From the NCBI RefSeq assembly GCF_022234545.1, contig NZ_JAIEUI010000028.1, forward strand, positions 1 to 64,000: a DNA stretch of 64,000 nucleotides, in the 5' to 3' direction. Both the position numbers and the translations under genes were made by a program. Of the stretch, positions 52,401-60,623 are shown piece after piece (position 1 is the stretch's first letter; each line of letters starts with the position of its first letter). Origin of the DNA: Paenibacillus piscarius. Its GTDB lineage: Bacteria > Bacillota > Bacilli > Paenibacillales > Paenibacillaceae. The notes beneath the pieces are model-generated. The model was given only the letters and a program-made list of their open reading frames with translations. It was not told where the DNA came from and searched no databases.

Positions 52401-54474
52401 GGATTCCCGTAAGAAATTCAAAGCAATCACAGTTCAGTTAGTGGAGAAGAAGGCTTGGCTGGCATTGGCCCGTAAAACTACACTCAAGCAACAGAATGCG
52501 CTGCATGGATGGAAACTGCTGATGAAGAAGGCCGGCAAGCGTACAGGAAAAGCTGCACCGCATCTTCTGGCTGAAGCCCGAAAGCTGATGCCGGTCTGCC
52601 AGACGGCTGTTCCGGTCTGGATCATGCCAACGTATAGAGTGGTAGACAGCTTTAAACCGTCTGAGAACCGGTTTGATGTGGTGATTGTGGATGAAGCGAG
52701 CCAGGCCGATATTATGGCTCTGACTGCCCTGTATCTGGGAACGCAAATTGTGGTGGTGGGTGATGATGAGCAGGTAAGTCCGGAAGCAATCGGCCAGCGG
52801 CTGGATGAGACCAGAAGGTTAATGGGAGCGCATTTGGAGGGGATACCCAATGCTGCGCTATATGATGGAAGTACCTCAATCTATGATTTAGCCAAAACTT
52901 CATTCGCGGGTATGACGCAGCTTCGTGAGCATTTCCGCTGTGTGGAACCGATTATCCAGTTCAGTAATCTGTTGTCCTATAATGGCTCTGTTCTTCCGCT
53001 GCGGGATGCCAGCGGGGTCTCCACTAAGCCGTATACAGTAGAGTACCGGGTGGAAGGAGCGATCCGGAACGGTAAGCGCAATGAAGCTGAAGCAGAGACT
53101 ATTGCATCGCTAATTCTGTCTGCTATCGGGCTGGAAGAATATAAGGATGCAACCATCGGCGTAATTACATTACTTGGCGAAGAACAGGCTATTCTGATTG
53201 ATCAGTATCTGCACAAGTATATTCCGGCGACTGAATATCAAAGGCGGAAGATACGCTGCGGGAACTCTGCCCAATTTCAGGGAGATGAGCGCGATATTAT
53301 ATTCCTGTCCATGGTAGATGCTTCTGAAGAGATGGTGCCTCTGCGTCTGATATCTGATCCGGGGAACCGCACCAAGAAACGGTATAACGTAGCCGTAAGC
53401 CGTGCCCGTGACCAGCTATGGCTTATTCATTCGCTGGATGCCTCTATCCAACTCAAAGAAGGGGATTTGCGGAAACAATTAATTGAATATGTCAAAAATC
53501 CGTATTCAGCAGATGAAGCATATAAACGTCATGAGCCCGTGCTGGAGTCCGAATTCGAGCGGCAGGTTATGCGCCGGGTGACGGGGGAAGGCTATAGAGT
53601 ACTTCCTCAATGGAAGGTTGGGGCCTACCGGATTGATATGGTTGTTGAAGGAGGCGGGAGACGTCTTGCGGTGGAATGTGATGGAGACAAATGGCATCCA
53701 GCAGAGAAGCTTAAGGAAGATATGGATAGACAGTCCATACTGGAACGCTTAGGCTGGAGCTTCGTGCGGATTCGCGGTGGAGAATATTTCCGGAATCCGG
53801 AAAAGGCGCTGCAGCCGCTGTTCCGCAGACTGGAAGAGCTGGACATTCCGCGTGAGCTTCATCGTCAGGAGACAGAACGGGCTTCCGAAGATTCCGCTGA
53901 TCATGGGCTGAAGGCGTCTATCATCAACAGGGCAGCGCAGATCCGGCAGGAATGGCACAAGGTTGAGCAGGAATCGGCTACGGAGGAGCTGCCATCCGAT
54001 GAGAATATACCTGCGGAGTATGTAATAGATGTAGCCGGGTTCAGGTCACCGGAGGAAGAGGTTATTGACGAATTCTTTTATCAGGAAATCAGCGGGCAGC
54101 CAAATCTCACAGACTATTGGACAGAAGAAATGCGTAACAGGGAAGAGGAACGGCAGGCGGCTCTGGAACAGGAGCTTGTCTTGCTGGAATCGATTTCTGG
54201 TCTGGAAGTGCATTACTGGAACGATTCTGAAGTTCGGTCAGATAGCCTGGGAGAATATATGGACAGGGGCTCGAGATTTAATTTGCGGGATTATTTGCAA
54301 GCCAATAACCTGCAATTTGTAGATACAAGAGATCAGGACGGCACAATCTGGGTAATTAAGGATTTGAACATGGTAAGGCATTTACCGGCCTTGCGGCAGT
54401 TAGGGCTGACGTTTACTTATGTAAAAGAAGGCGTGTATGCTACCCGCTGGAGGGCTGCGTGGTATTGCAGATAA
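49441..54474 (+). CDS. Giant SF1 helicase-nuclease, candidate defence protein
   Basis: A 1677-residue protein with a superfamily 1 (Upf1/Dna2-like) helicase split by a long insertion. Motif I GPPGTGKTHTIANLLGHFL is near residue 400 and motif II VVIVDEASQAD near 1080, about 680 residues apart; motifs V (QFQGDERDIIFLS, about 1277) and VI (YNVAVSRARDQLWLIHS, about 1315) follow. A Vsr/DUF559-like nuclease domain comes next (about 1371-1470): EFERQV, YRIDMVVE, then LAVECDGDKWH with the catalytic Asp, Glu and Asp. The last 200 residues are a helical and small beta region. No partner gene is attached. The coding region is AT-richer than its neighbours (25 and 27 G+C in the two rows at 51181-51300). 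Single-gene helicase-nucleases often restrict phage or plasmid DNA, but repair is also possible. Confidence 0.85.
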   Translation: MGISEEQKSAAKQKLIQVFTYLQALHQLKQPIIKRITSQLWSQSLAELPIHSNVACDFTAGISPSERIEDEVPEILLRVKRPDKTACPKPPELLLRWMKPDWEKIHARPERMESMNSYREAADGEYEAYVERFDQDKERVSLWDSWIQEREHWQQREWPVRRTIKLFEDLYMLYSWIDRERDAVELMIGDGILHWELAPEPVHHPVLLQRVELAFNPEGPEFTITATDAAPEFYSQLFRDIPEISPGSLKRCAGELLEALCSPLGYSDTDDYLRRISGYLSAQAKFIPYHGTSAPAALDKKAIYIQREPVLFLRKRSAGFEHAFEEIIEDLKVREEPPQAIARITGIDPGEASNPANVFSYTNLNVNGESEDVLFTKEANSEQLDIALKLGKYGSVLVQGPPGTGKTHTIANLLGHFLAEGKSVLVTSHTSRALAVLRDKVAGPLQDLCVSVLDDVSGQKQLETSIDTITSTLSSISIDQTEAEVERLSAERKSLLDKIRDVEERLQFSRESDYRPIVMWGTQYDPSAAAKLIAEGRNTMELVPGSIVPGHVFPLTPNELDQLYRSSEIISILDETEFQYLHNRVELPVTPDIFHRLVQEHQHLSTIDTSRHIPYWVTGAEVHPDKLLVALQQLRQAFGTITEDEWKLDLVSTRETEKNDWIDLLEEMEKWVELYRIARTARYKYGFDYLSDTDLQPLLPILEEMKRYLEAGGKLNTFQLLLKRQWKKTCERIAPPGKALEEVNAAYLDALLAMGAYQAQRSKLTIRWKRQVTDRGGYDLAEFGPQPEEQMDNVIQEIRSLLYWRQTSFDPPLHSLESEGLLWDVLLNAKPMAVGRHMEWHHLRELAEHELPLIIDSYLQAERWTSVKSQIAEAGRMADLLGDSRSAIASRLQQGVIQLDPALYEQAYQEVQKLRDKSALIAQRGAWIQQVQKSAREWALALKNRSGIHGSYRAPEGLDTAWLLKQLDIELDERGSIPAQQLQEELADSRKKFKAITVQLVEKKAWLALARKTTLKQQNALHGWKLLMKKAGKRTGKAAPHLLAEARKLMPVCQTAVPVWIMPTYRVVDSFKPSENRFDVVIVDEASQADIMALTALYLGTQIVVVGDDEQVSPEAIGQRLDETRRLMGAHLEGIPNAALYDGSTSIYDLAKTSFAGMTQLREHFRCVEPIIQFSNLLSYNGSVLPLRDASGVSTKPYTVEYRVEGAIRNGKRNEAEAETIASLILSAIGLEEYKDATIGVITLLGEEQAILIDQYLHKYIPATEYQRRKIRCGNSAQFQGDERDIIFLSMVDASEEMVPLRLISDPGNRTKKRYNVAVSRARDQLWLIHSLDASIQLKEGDLRKQLIEYVKNPYSADEAYKRHEPVLESEFERQVMRRVTGEGYRVLPQWKVGAYRIDMVVEGGGRRLAVECDGDKWHPAEKLKEDMDRQSILERLGWSFVRIRGGEYFRNPEKALQPLFRRLEELDIPRELHRQETERASEDSADHGLKASIINRAAQIRQEWHKVEQESATEELPSDENIPAEYVIDVAGFRSPEEEVIDEFFYQEISGQPNLTDYWTEEMRNREEERQAALEQELVLLESISGLEVHYWNDSEVRSDSLGEYMDRGSRFNLRDYLQANNLQFVDTRDQDGTIWVIKDLNMVRHLPALRQLGLTFTYVKEGVYATRWRAAWYCR

Positions 54475-54511
54475 GGAGAATAAAAATTGTGATAAAGGAG
54501 GCTGCAAATTC

Positions 54512-55351
54512 ATGACCATTCATATTCCGGAGGTTCTGTTGAACGACGGGGTGAAGGCGCCGGCCATCGGCTTTGGAACCGCGTGGATCAGAGGCGCGAA
54601 GGGTGTAGAGAGTCTGAAGACAGCAATGAATCTGGGGTATCGCCTAATCGACTCCGCATTTAACTATGAGAATGAGGGCGTGGTCGGGGAGGCAGTCCGG
54701 AAGAGCGGTGTACCGAGAGAGGAGCTGTTCATTACCTCCAAGCTGCCGGGGCGGCATCATAAGTATGATGAGGCGGTCAAGACGATTGAGGAATCGCTGT
54801 ACCGGGCCGGGCTCGATTATTATGACCTGTATCTGATCCACTGGCCGAACCCCAAGGTGAACCTGTATGTGGAGGCTTGGCAGGCCCTGATTGATGCCCG
54901 TAAAAAGGGACTAATCCGTTCGATCGGCGTCAGCAACTTCCTGCCGGAGCATCTTGAACGTCTCATTCAGGAGACGGGCGTCGTTCCGAGCATGAACCAG
55001 ATTGAGCTGCATCCCTTCTATAATCAGGCGGAGCAGCGCGCGAATCATCTGACGCATGGCATTGTTACCGAATCCTGGAGCCCGCTCGGACGCGGGAAGG
55101 AGCTGCTGGAGCATGAACATCTCCGCGCCATTGCTGAGACCCATGGCAAATCCGTCTCGCAGATTGTGCTGCGCTGGCATGTGCAGCTCGGGGCTATCCC
55201 GATTCCCCGTTCGCAGTCGAAGGAGCACCAGCAGGAGAATATTGATATCTTCAGCTTCGAGCTGTCGAAGGAAGAGATGAAGGCGATCTGCGATATTCCA
55301 ACCACCGGACCGCTGTGGGATCAGGACCCGGCGGTGTATGAGGAATTCTGA
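54512..55351 (+). CDS. Aldo/keto reductase
   Basis: A 279-residue NADPH-dependent carbonyl reductase of the AKR superfamily. The catalytic tetrad is recognisable: Asp and Tyr in IDSAFNYENE, Lys in ITSKLPG and His in LIHWPNP. The cofactor motif IPIPRSQSKEH is near the C-terminus. It is close to the YtbE/YvgN group that detoxifies aldehydes such as methylglyoxal. ATG 54512 follows AAAGGAGGC; the frame runs upstream into the helicase gene without a start signal. It lies 37 bases after the helicase stop and may be read from the same transcript by chance. Confidence 0.9.
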   Translation: MTIHIPEVLLNDGVKAPAIGFGTAWIRGAKGVESLKTAMNLGYRLIDSAFNYENEGVVGEAVRKSGVPREELFITSKLPGRHHKYDEAVKTIEESLYRAGLDYYDLYLIHWPNPKVNLYVEAWQALIDARKKGLIRSIGVSNFLPEHLERLIQETGVVPSMNQIELHPFYNQAEQRANHLTHGIVTESWSPLGRGKELLEHEHLRAIAETHGKSVSQIVLRWHVQLGAIPIPRSQSKEHQQENIDIFSFELSKEEMKAICDIPTTGPLWDQDPAVYEEF

Positions 55352-55433
55352 TCCGTTTAGCAGAACTGGAAGCTGGTTACATTAAAAGTGTCAGATGCCA
55401 GACGACCAGAAGCTAACAGAGGAGGAATTCAGC

Positions 55434-56330
55434 ATGAGCGATCAATATAAGATTCAGGACCCTGTGAAGCAGTATGACAAGGCTACGCCGGAATTCGAGC
55501 AGCAGCAGCCGGCCCCTGGTCTGGAGACGAAGATGCATCCGCGTCCCGACGACGGGGCGGGAACTTATAAGGGCAGCGGACGGCTTACCGGACGCAGGGC
55601 GGTCATCACCGGAGCGGATAGCGGAATCGGGCGGGCGGTCGCGGTCGCTTTTGCCCGGGAAGGGGCCGATGTGGTGCTGGCTTATCTGCCGGAGGAAGAA
55701 GCGGACGCGAAGGAAGTTGTCCAGCTGGTAGAGGAAGCGGGCCGCAAGGCGGTTGCCGTTCCCGGCGATCTGAAGGACGAGAAGTACTGCGAGCAACTGA
55801 TCGCCAAGGCAGTGGCGGAACTGGGCGGAATTGATATTCTGGCCAACATTGCCGGGAAGCAGCAGTTCGTGAAGGATATCGCCGATCTGACCACCGAGCA
55901 GTTCGATGCCACCTTCAAGACCAATGTCTACGCGCTGTTCTGGCTCTGTAAGGCCGCGATTCCGCATATGAAGCCGGGCAGCACGATTATCAACACTTCA
56001 TCGATTCAGGCGTATGAGCCTTCAGAGATTCTGCTGGATTATGCCACCACCAAAAGCTCGATCAACACCTTCAGCAAAGCGCTGGCCCAGCAGGTGGCTG
56101 ATAAGGGCATCCGCGTGAATGTCGTTGCGCCGGGACCGGTCTGGACCCCGCTGCAGGTCAGCGGCGGACAGCCGCAGGAGGTGCTGAAGGAGTTCGGCGC
56201 CAAGACCCCGCTGGGACGCCCCGGCCAGCCTGCCGAGATGGCTCCGGCCTATGTCTTCCTGGCCAGCCAGGAATCAAGCTACATCAGCGGCGAGACGCTG
56301 AATGCCAACGGCGGTATGCCGACGCCATAA
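55434..56330 (+). CDS. SDR-family oxidoreductase (general stress type)
   Basis: A 298-residue short-chain dehydrogenase with an N-terminal extension of about 45 residues, as in Bacillus YhdF/YdaD general stress proteins. Cofactor motif TGADSGIG (about 58-65), NIAG, and the catalytic Ser and Tyr-x3-Lys in TSSIQAYEPSEILLDYATTK are intact. AGAGGAGG precedes ATG 55434. It follows the aldo/keto reductase by 82 bases in the same direction, so both may handle reactive carbonyls or redox stress. A terminator follows. Confidence 0.9.
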   Translation: MSDQYKIQDPVKQYDKATPEFEQQQPAPGLETKMHPRPDDGAGTYKGSGRLTGRRAVITGADSGIGRAVAVAFAREGADVVLAYLPEEEADAKEVVQLVEEAGRKAVAVPGDLKDEKYCEQLIAKAVAELGGIDILANIAGKQQFVKDIADLTTEQFDATFKTNVYALFWLCKAAIPHMKPGSTIINTSSIQAYEPSEILLDYATTKSSINTFSKALAQQVADKGIRVNVVAPGPVWTPLQVSGGQPQEVLKEFGAKTPLGRPGQPAEMAPAYVFLASQESSYISGETLNANGGMPTP

Positions 56331-56349
56331 CCGGATACGCTTAGCGAGG

Positions 56350-56373
56350 AACCTCCGCAAGGAGGTTTTTTGC
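56350..56373 (+). terminator. Terminator after SDR gene
   Basis: AACCTCC / GGAGGTT stem with a GCAA loop and a run of six T. Confidence 0.9.
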
Positions 56374-56740
56374 TGTAGCGGGAATGTCCCAGAAGCCAAC
56401 AAACGGCTGCTTGGGATAGCTCTATATGCTGGAGTTGATTTAGAGTGAGCACTTGGGGGAGAAGGACACTCCGCAACAGAACGTTGTATCCATCGGTGAG
56501 ATGTTACTTGCGCGTCAGCAAATGTATGCTGTTTTTCACATACATAATTCCCGCAATAAATGGGGGTGTCACTTTTGGGACAGCCCCGTTTCCACTTGTG
56601 TAGCGGGAATGCTTGCAGCCGGGGCAGTGAAAGCGGTACTTTTGCATGTATGGGGGGCTCATGTGCTACACTTGAGGGTAGAACATGAGCTGCCGGCCCG
56701 GCAGGCCAGGCGGTGTGGGGAGAAGACAGGAGGAGACAGC
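56374..56740. other. Intergenic region before MacB-type ABC genes
   Basis: It contains the possible 210-bp MITE-like element (56379-56588), a 13-bp direct repeat and a weak promoter-like pair (TTGCAT 56642-56647, TACACT 56667-56672, 19-base spacer). CAGGAGGAG directly precedes the ATPase start. No gene is supported. Confidence 0.45.
56379..56588. mobile_element. Possible MITE-like element
   Basis: The ends are inverted: CGGGAATGTCCCAGAAG (56379-56395) and, read on the other strand from 56588, CGGGGCTGTCCCAAAAG, identical at 14 of 17 positions. The element is 210 bp, too small for a transposase. GCTGTCCCAAAAG-like ends are common on Firmicute insertion sequences. A 13-base copy of TGTAGCGGGAATG lies at each side (56374-56386 and 56599-56611). 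No transposase fragment was recognised. Confidence 0.4.
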
Positions 56741-57442
56741 ATGGCATTCGTAACAGTACAAGGTGAATATAAGCGTTATAAGATGGGGGAGACCCTGATT
56801 GTCGCTAATGACGGCATTGATTTTGAGATTGAACAAGGAGAGTTCGCCGTTATTGTCGGACCCAGCGGAGCGGGGAAGTCAACGGTACTGAATATATTGG
56901 GCGGGATGGATTCCGCCGACGAAGGCCAGGTCATTGTGGACGGTGTGGACATCGCCCGTTATAACGCTAAGGAATTGACCGGCTACCGCCGTAATGACGT
57001 GGGTTTCGTGTTCCAGTTCTACAATCTGGTGCCCAATCTGACCACGCTGGAGAATGTGGAGCTGGCCTCGCAGATCTCTCCCCGGGCACTGGATGCCCGG
57101 CAGGTGCTGGAGGATGTGGGGCTTGGCGCGCGGCTGAACAACTTCCCGGCCCAGCTCTCCGGCGGGGAGCAGCAGCGGGTGGCCATTGCCAGAGCGCTGG
57201 CCAAGCAGCCGAAGCTGCTGCTCTGCGATGAGCCGACCGGCGCGCTGGATTACAATACCGGTAAGCAGGTGCTGAAGCTGCTGCAGGATACGTGCCGCAA
57301 TACCGGGACTACGGTAATTGTGATCACACACAATCTGGCGATTGCCCCGATGGCCGACAGGGTCATCGAGATCAACAATGCCAAGGTACGGAGAATGGTG
57401 AAGAACGAAGCGCCGGTATCCGTAGAAGACATCGAATGGTAA
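56741..57442 (+). CDS. MacB/LolD-type ABC transporter ATPase
   Basis: A 233-residue ATPase of the MacB/FtsE/LolD group, which drives mechanotransmission rather than classical transport. Walker [10 protein letters not shown] (about 41), signature LSGGEQQR (about 143), Walker [13 protein letters not shown] (about 162-173) and H-loop ITHN are present. ATG 56741 follows CAGGAGGAG; the frame extends upstream across the MITE-like element without support. The permease gene starts ten bases after its stop. Confidence 0.92.
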   Translation: MAFVTVQGEYKRYKMGETLIVANDGIDFEIEQGEFAVIVGPSGAGKSTVLNILGGMDSADEGQVIVDGVDIARYNAKELTGYRRNDVGFVFQFYNLVPNLTTLENVELASQISPRALDARQVLEDVGLGARLNNFPAQLSGGEQQRVAIARALAKQPKLLLCDEPTGALDYNTGKQVLKLLQDTCRNTGTTVIVITHNLAIAPMADRVIEINNAKVRRMVKNEAPVSVEDIEW

Positions 57443-57452
57443 GGAGCCGGAG

Positions 57453-60026
57453 ATGATGAAGAAACGGGCGTTATGGAAGGATGTATTCCGGGAGATCCGC
57501 CGTACCAAGGCAAGGTTCCTCTCGATCTTCGCCATTATTATGCTGGGGGTATGCTTCTTCGCCGGGATCAAGTCGGCAGGGCCGGACATGCTGGACACCG
57601 CAGCAACGTATTATAAGAACCTGCGGCTGATGGACCTTCGCGTCCAGTCCACTTACGGATTGAACGGGAAGAGCATTGATACGCTGCGGGCCTTACCGGG
57701 AGTGCAGACGGTTCAGCCCGGATACAGCTCCGATGTGTTCCTGGGCGACAGCGGGCTGATTGCCAAGGTCTATTCCTACGCAGAAGACAATGAGCTGAAT
57801 GGCTACAAGCTCACTGCCGGGCGTCTCCCGGAGGCTTCGGGAGAGATTGTACTGGATGAACACCTGCGTGAGAAGGAGAAGTTCAAGCTGGGCGATTCCA
57901 TTCTCTTCGGCGGGGAGGGCGGGGAGGATCTGGCGGCAAGTTTCCAGACGCAGTCCTACACGGTGGTGGGCTTCGCGCAGAGCCCGCAATATATTGAGAC
58001 CGCGAACCGCGGAACGAGCCGGATCGGCAAAGGAACCGCCGATGCATTCGCCGTTATTCCGGAAGCAGACTTCAAGCTGCCGGTGTACACGGAGGCTTAC
58101 CTCAGCTTCAAGGATACCGCTGCAGAGACGGCCTATACTCCAGCCTACGACGCAATGATTGAGCGGCACCTCGCAGAGACAGAAGAGGCGCTGAAGGATT
58201 ATCCGGCGCAGCGCCTGGAGGAGCTGAAGGCGGAAGCTGTTGCGGCGGCGAAGCAGGCTGCAGCTCAGCAGGGGGGCCAAGGGGCACAGCAGGGGACGCA
58301 ACAACAGCAGGAGCAGCAGGCAGCGGCACAGAGCCAGCCGGAGCTGCCGAAGGTCTATGTGACGGACCGGACGATCAATTCCGGATACGCTGAATATAAG
58401 GACAATGCGGACCGCCTGTCGGCGATTGCTTCTGTTTTTCCGGTCTTCTTCTTCCTGATCGCTGCGCTCGTCAGTCTGACGACCATGACCCGGATGGTAG
58501 AAGAACAGCGGCTGCAGATCGGCACCCTGAAGGCGCTGGGGTATGGGGCCAGGGACATCATGGCCAAATTTCTGGTATATGGCACGCTGGCCAGTCTCAC
58601 AGCCTCCGTTGTCGGCCTGGCGGTGGGCTTCACTTTGTTCCCGGACATTATTTATAATGCCTACAGCTCGCTCTACAACCTGCCGGATGTCATTAAGAGC
58701 TTCTACCCGGATTATGCGGTGGTCTCTATCCTGGTGGCGCTGATCTGTACAGCCATGACGGCGATGATCGCCTCCCGGGTGGAGCTGCGCAGCAATGCGT
58801 CGGTGCTGATGCGGCCTAAGGCGCCGAAGAGCGGGCAGCGGATTCTGCTGGAGCGCTTCACCTTCCTGTGGAGAAGGCTCAGCTTCGTGCAGAAGGTGAC
58901 AGCCCGCAACCTGTTCCGCTACAAGCAGCGGATGTTCATGACCGTGATCGGGGTGGCAGGCTGTACGGCGCTGATCCTGACAGGCTTTGGCCTGAAGGAT
59001 TCCATCGGCAGCATCGCCGGCAAGCAGTTCGGCGGGATTATGAAGTACAGCGCTCTGGTGGCACTGCATGAGAATGCGCCGGCCGCAGAGCAGGCTTCGT
59101 ACAAGCAAATGATTGAACAGGAGCCTGCGGTTACGGGCACCCTGGATGTGCTCCAGGAGGCGATGACGGCCCGGGCTAAAGGCGTGAACGATCAGGAGGT
59201 GAGGATTTTTGTCCCTTCAGATGCGGCGAAGCTGCCTTCGTTCGTAATGCTTAAGGAGCGCACGGCGGATCGGCCGCTGGACCTGAACGCCGGAGGTGCG
59301 GTGATTACCGAGAAGCTGGCCAGGCTGTATGATCTGGCCCCCGGCGACAGCCTGACCGTTCTGGACAGCAGCAATGAGGAATTCCAGATTAAGGTGGCGG
59401 CGGTTACTGAGAACTATGTGCTGCATTATATGTACATGCCCCCGGCGTATTACACGGAGGTATTCGGCAAAGAGCCCGCCTATAACACTCAATTGCTGAA
59501 CTATACAGCCCAGGATAAACAGTGGGAGGATACCTTCGGGGAGAAGCTGACGGCGAACGCTCAGGTGGCTCTGGTCAGCTTCTCCAGCAGGGTGGGTGAT
59601 GCTTTTGACGAGACGATGGAAAGTATGGATGTGGTGATGGTCGTGCTGATCGTCTCAGCTGCTGCCCTCGCCTTCGTGGTCCTGTATAATCTGACCAATA
59701 TCAATGTGTCTGAGCGGGTACGTGAATTATCTACAATCAAGGTGCTCGGCTTCTACGATAAGGAGGTCACCCTGTACATTTACCGGGAGAATATTCTGTT
59801 AACGCTGCTTGGCATTCTATCGGGGGGCGCGCTGGGCGTCATTCTGCACCGGTTCGTCCTGTCTACGGCTGAGCTGGACGCGACGATGTTTGCTCCGCTG
59901 ATCAAGTGGCAGAGTTATATCTATGCGGGGGTGCTGACCCTGCTGTTCTCGGGGATCGTCATGGTGTTCATGCATTTGAAGCTGAAGCGGATTCATATGA
60001 TTGAGGCGCTGAAATCGGTAGAGTAG
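57453..60026 (+). CDS. Double-FtsX-domain ABC permease
   Basis: An 857-residue permease that works with the preceding ATPase. N-terminal helix (about 20-40), a large outer domain, a first FtsX domain (about 325-460; LVSLTTMTRMVEEQRLQIGTLKALGY), another outer domain, and a second FtsX domain (about 720-850). The first outer domain contains a Gln/Ala/Gly-rich low-complexity segment (about 265-300), likely a flexible or coiled arm. No two-component system is adjacent, unlike BceAB peptide-sensing modules, and the two FtsX copies differ from the ten-helix BceB plan. The function may be lipoprotein, peptide or envelope stress related. AAGGAG overlaps the ATPase stop. Confidence 0.88.
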   Translation: MMKKRALWKDVFREIRRTKARFLSIFAIIMLGVCFFAGIKSAGPDMLDTAATYYKNLRLMDLRVQSTYGLNGKSIDTLRALPGVQTVQPGYSSDVFLGDSGLIAKVYSYAEDNELNGYKLTAGRLPEASGEIVLDEHLREKEKFKLGDSILFGGEGGEDLAASFQTQSYTVVGFAQSPQYIETANRGTSRIGKGTADAFAVIPEADFKLPVYTEAYLSFKDTAAETAYTPAYDAMIERHLAETEEALKDYPAQRLEELKAEAVAAAKQAAAQQGGQGAQQGTQQQQEQQAAAQSQPELPKVYVTDRTINSGYAEYKDNADRLSAIASVFPVFFFLIAALVSLTTMTRMVEEQRLQIGTLKALGYGARDIMAKFLVYGTLASLTASVVGLAVGFTLFPDIIYNAYSSLYNLPDVIKSFYPDYAVVSILVALICTAMTAMIASRVELRSNASVLMRPKAPKSGQRILLERFTFLWRRLSFVQKVTARNLFRYKQRMFMTVIGVAGCTALILTGFGLKDSIGSIAGKQFGGIMKYSALVALHENAPAAEQASYKQMIEQEPAVTGTLDVLQEAMTARAKGVNDQEVRIFVPSDAAKLPSFVMLKERTADRPLDLNAGGAVITEKLARLYDLAPGDSLTVLDSSNEEFQIKVAAVTENYVLHYMYMPPAYYTEVFGKEPAYNTQLLNYTAQDKQWEDTFGEKLTANAQVALVSFSSRVGDAFDETMESMDVVMVVLIVSAAALAFVVLYNLTNINVSERVRELSTIKVLGFYDKEVTLYIYRENILLTLLGILSGGALGVILHRFVLSTAELDATMFAPLIKWQSYIYAGVLTLLFSGIVMVFMHLKLKRIHMIEALKSVE

Positions 60027-60061
60027 AGAGTCAGGGGAAGACCGATTCTATAAAATGACGA

Positions 60062-60125
60062 AAAAGAGGAAGGAACAACCGCAGCCGCATGAGAGGACGG
60101 GCTGGCGGTATTCCTTCCTTTTTGC
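60062..60125 (+). terminator. Terminator after FtsX permease gene
   Basis: The AAGGAA...CCGCAGCC arm pairs with GGCTGGCGG...TTCCTT (interrupted by a small bulge), with a T-run at the 3' end and an A-run at the 5' end. Confidence 0.75.
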
Positions 60126-60178
60126 TATGCAAAATTGCGGAGATAAGCTTCAGAGGGATGGTCGAAACCTAGGATATC

Positions 60179-60304
60179 ATGGAATATATTGTCGAATATA
60201 ATCGGAAATTATACTATTATGTCATTAAAATTAACCCTATTAAACCTAGTGGATATATATTTTATGATAGAACAGAGGCGAATCACACTTTATATTGGAA
60301 GTAA
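60179..60304 (+). CDS. Possible 41-residue small protein
   Basis: ATG 60179 opens a frame of 41 codons encoding a Tyr/Lys/Ile-rich peptide (starts MEYIVEYNRKLYYYVIK). AGGA lies shortly upstream. In such AT-rich DNA it may be chance; no family is recognised. Confidence 0.2.
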   Translation: MEYIVEYNRKLYYYVIKINPIKPSGYIFYDRTEANHTLYWK

Positions 60305-60352
60305 ATGTTTTTGTAGCAAAAAAATAAGATGCATGAACAATGAATAAATATA

Positions 60353-60381
60353 TTGACGTAAGATATATTCACATGTAATAT
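60353..60381 (+). promoter_or_regulatory. Promoter of peptide transporter operon
   Basis: TTGACG (60353-60358), 17-base spacer, TAATAT (60376-60381). It implies a leader of about 230 bases before the lipoprotein start. Confidence 0.6.
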
Positions 60382-60623
60382 AAACCATAATTTATAAAAG
60401 GGAATGTTTCAGCCTCCCATTCGGGAAAGCTGCTCCTGCCTCTAATTGACCTATGGTCTATTCACGGCAGCATGACCATATGTATTATGTGTGATGTTTC
60501 ATTACATGATCCTGTGAAGGCGGTCATTGGTAGTCCCAGGAGCACAACGGCCTAGAGCATCCCGGTCTCCCCAGTAGCTTGGAAGATAAGGTAGAAGCAT
60601 TTAACTAAGGAGGAGTTAGAAGA

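Larger units (their letters stand above)
60027..60623. other. Long intergenic region before peptide transporter
   Basis: About 600 bases: terminator of the FtsX operon, an AT-rich stretch with one possible 41-residue frame (60179-60304), a promoter (60353-60381), and a leader of about 230 bases before the lipoprotein gene. No T-box or known riboswitch signature was recognised in the leader. Confidence 0.5.

Noticed and set aside
56453-56740. N-terminal extension of the MacB-type ATPase by 96 residues
   Set aside because: It would translate the MITE-like element; the strong ribosome binding site and family length fix the start at 56741.
56741-60026. BceAB antimicrobial-peptide sensing module
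   Set aside because: No histidine kinase or response regulator is adjacent, and the 857-residue permease with two FtsX domains and large outer domains does not match BceB.
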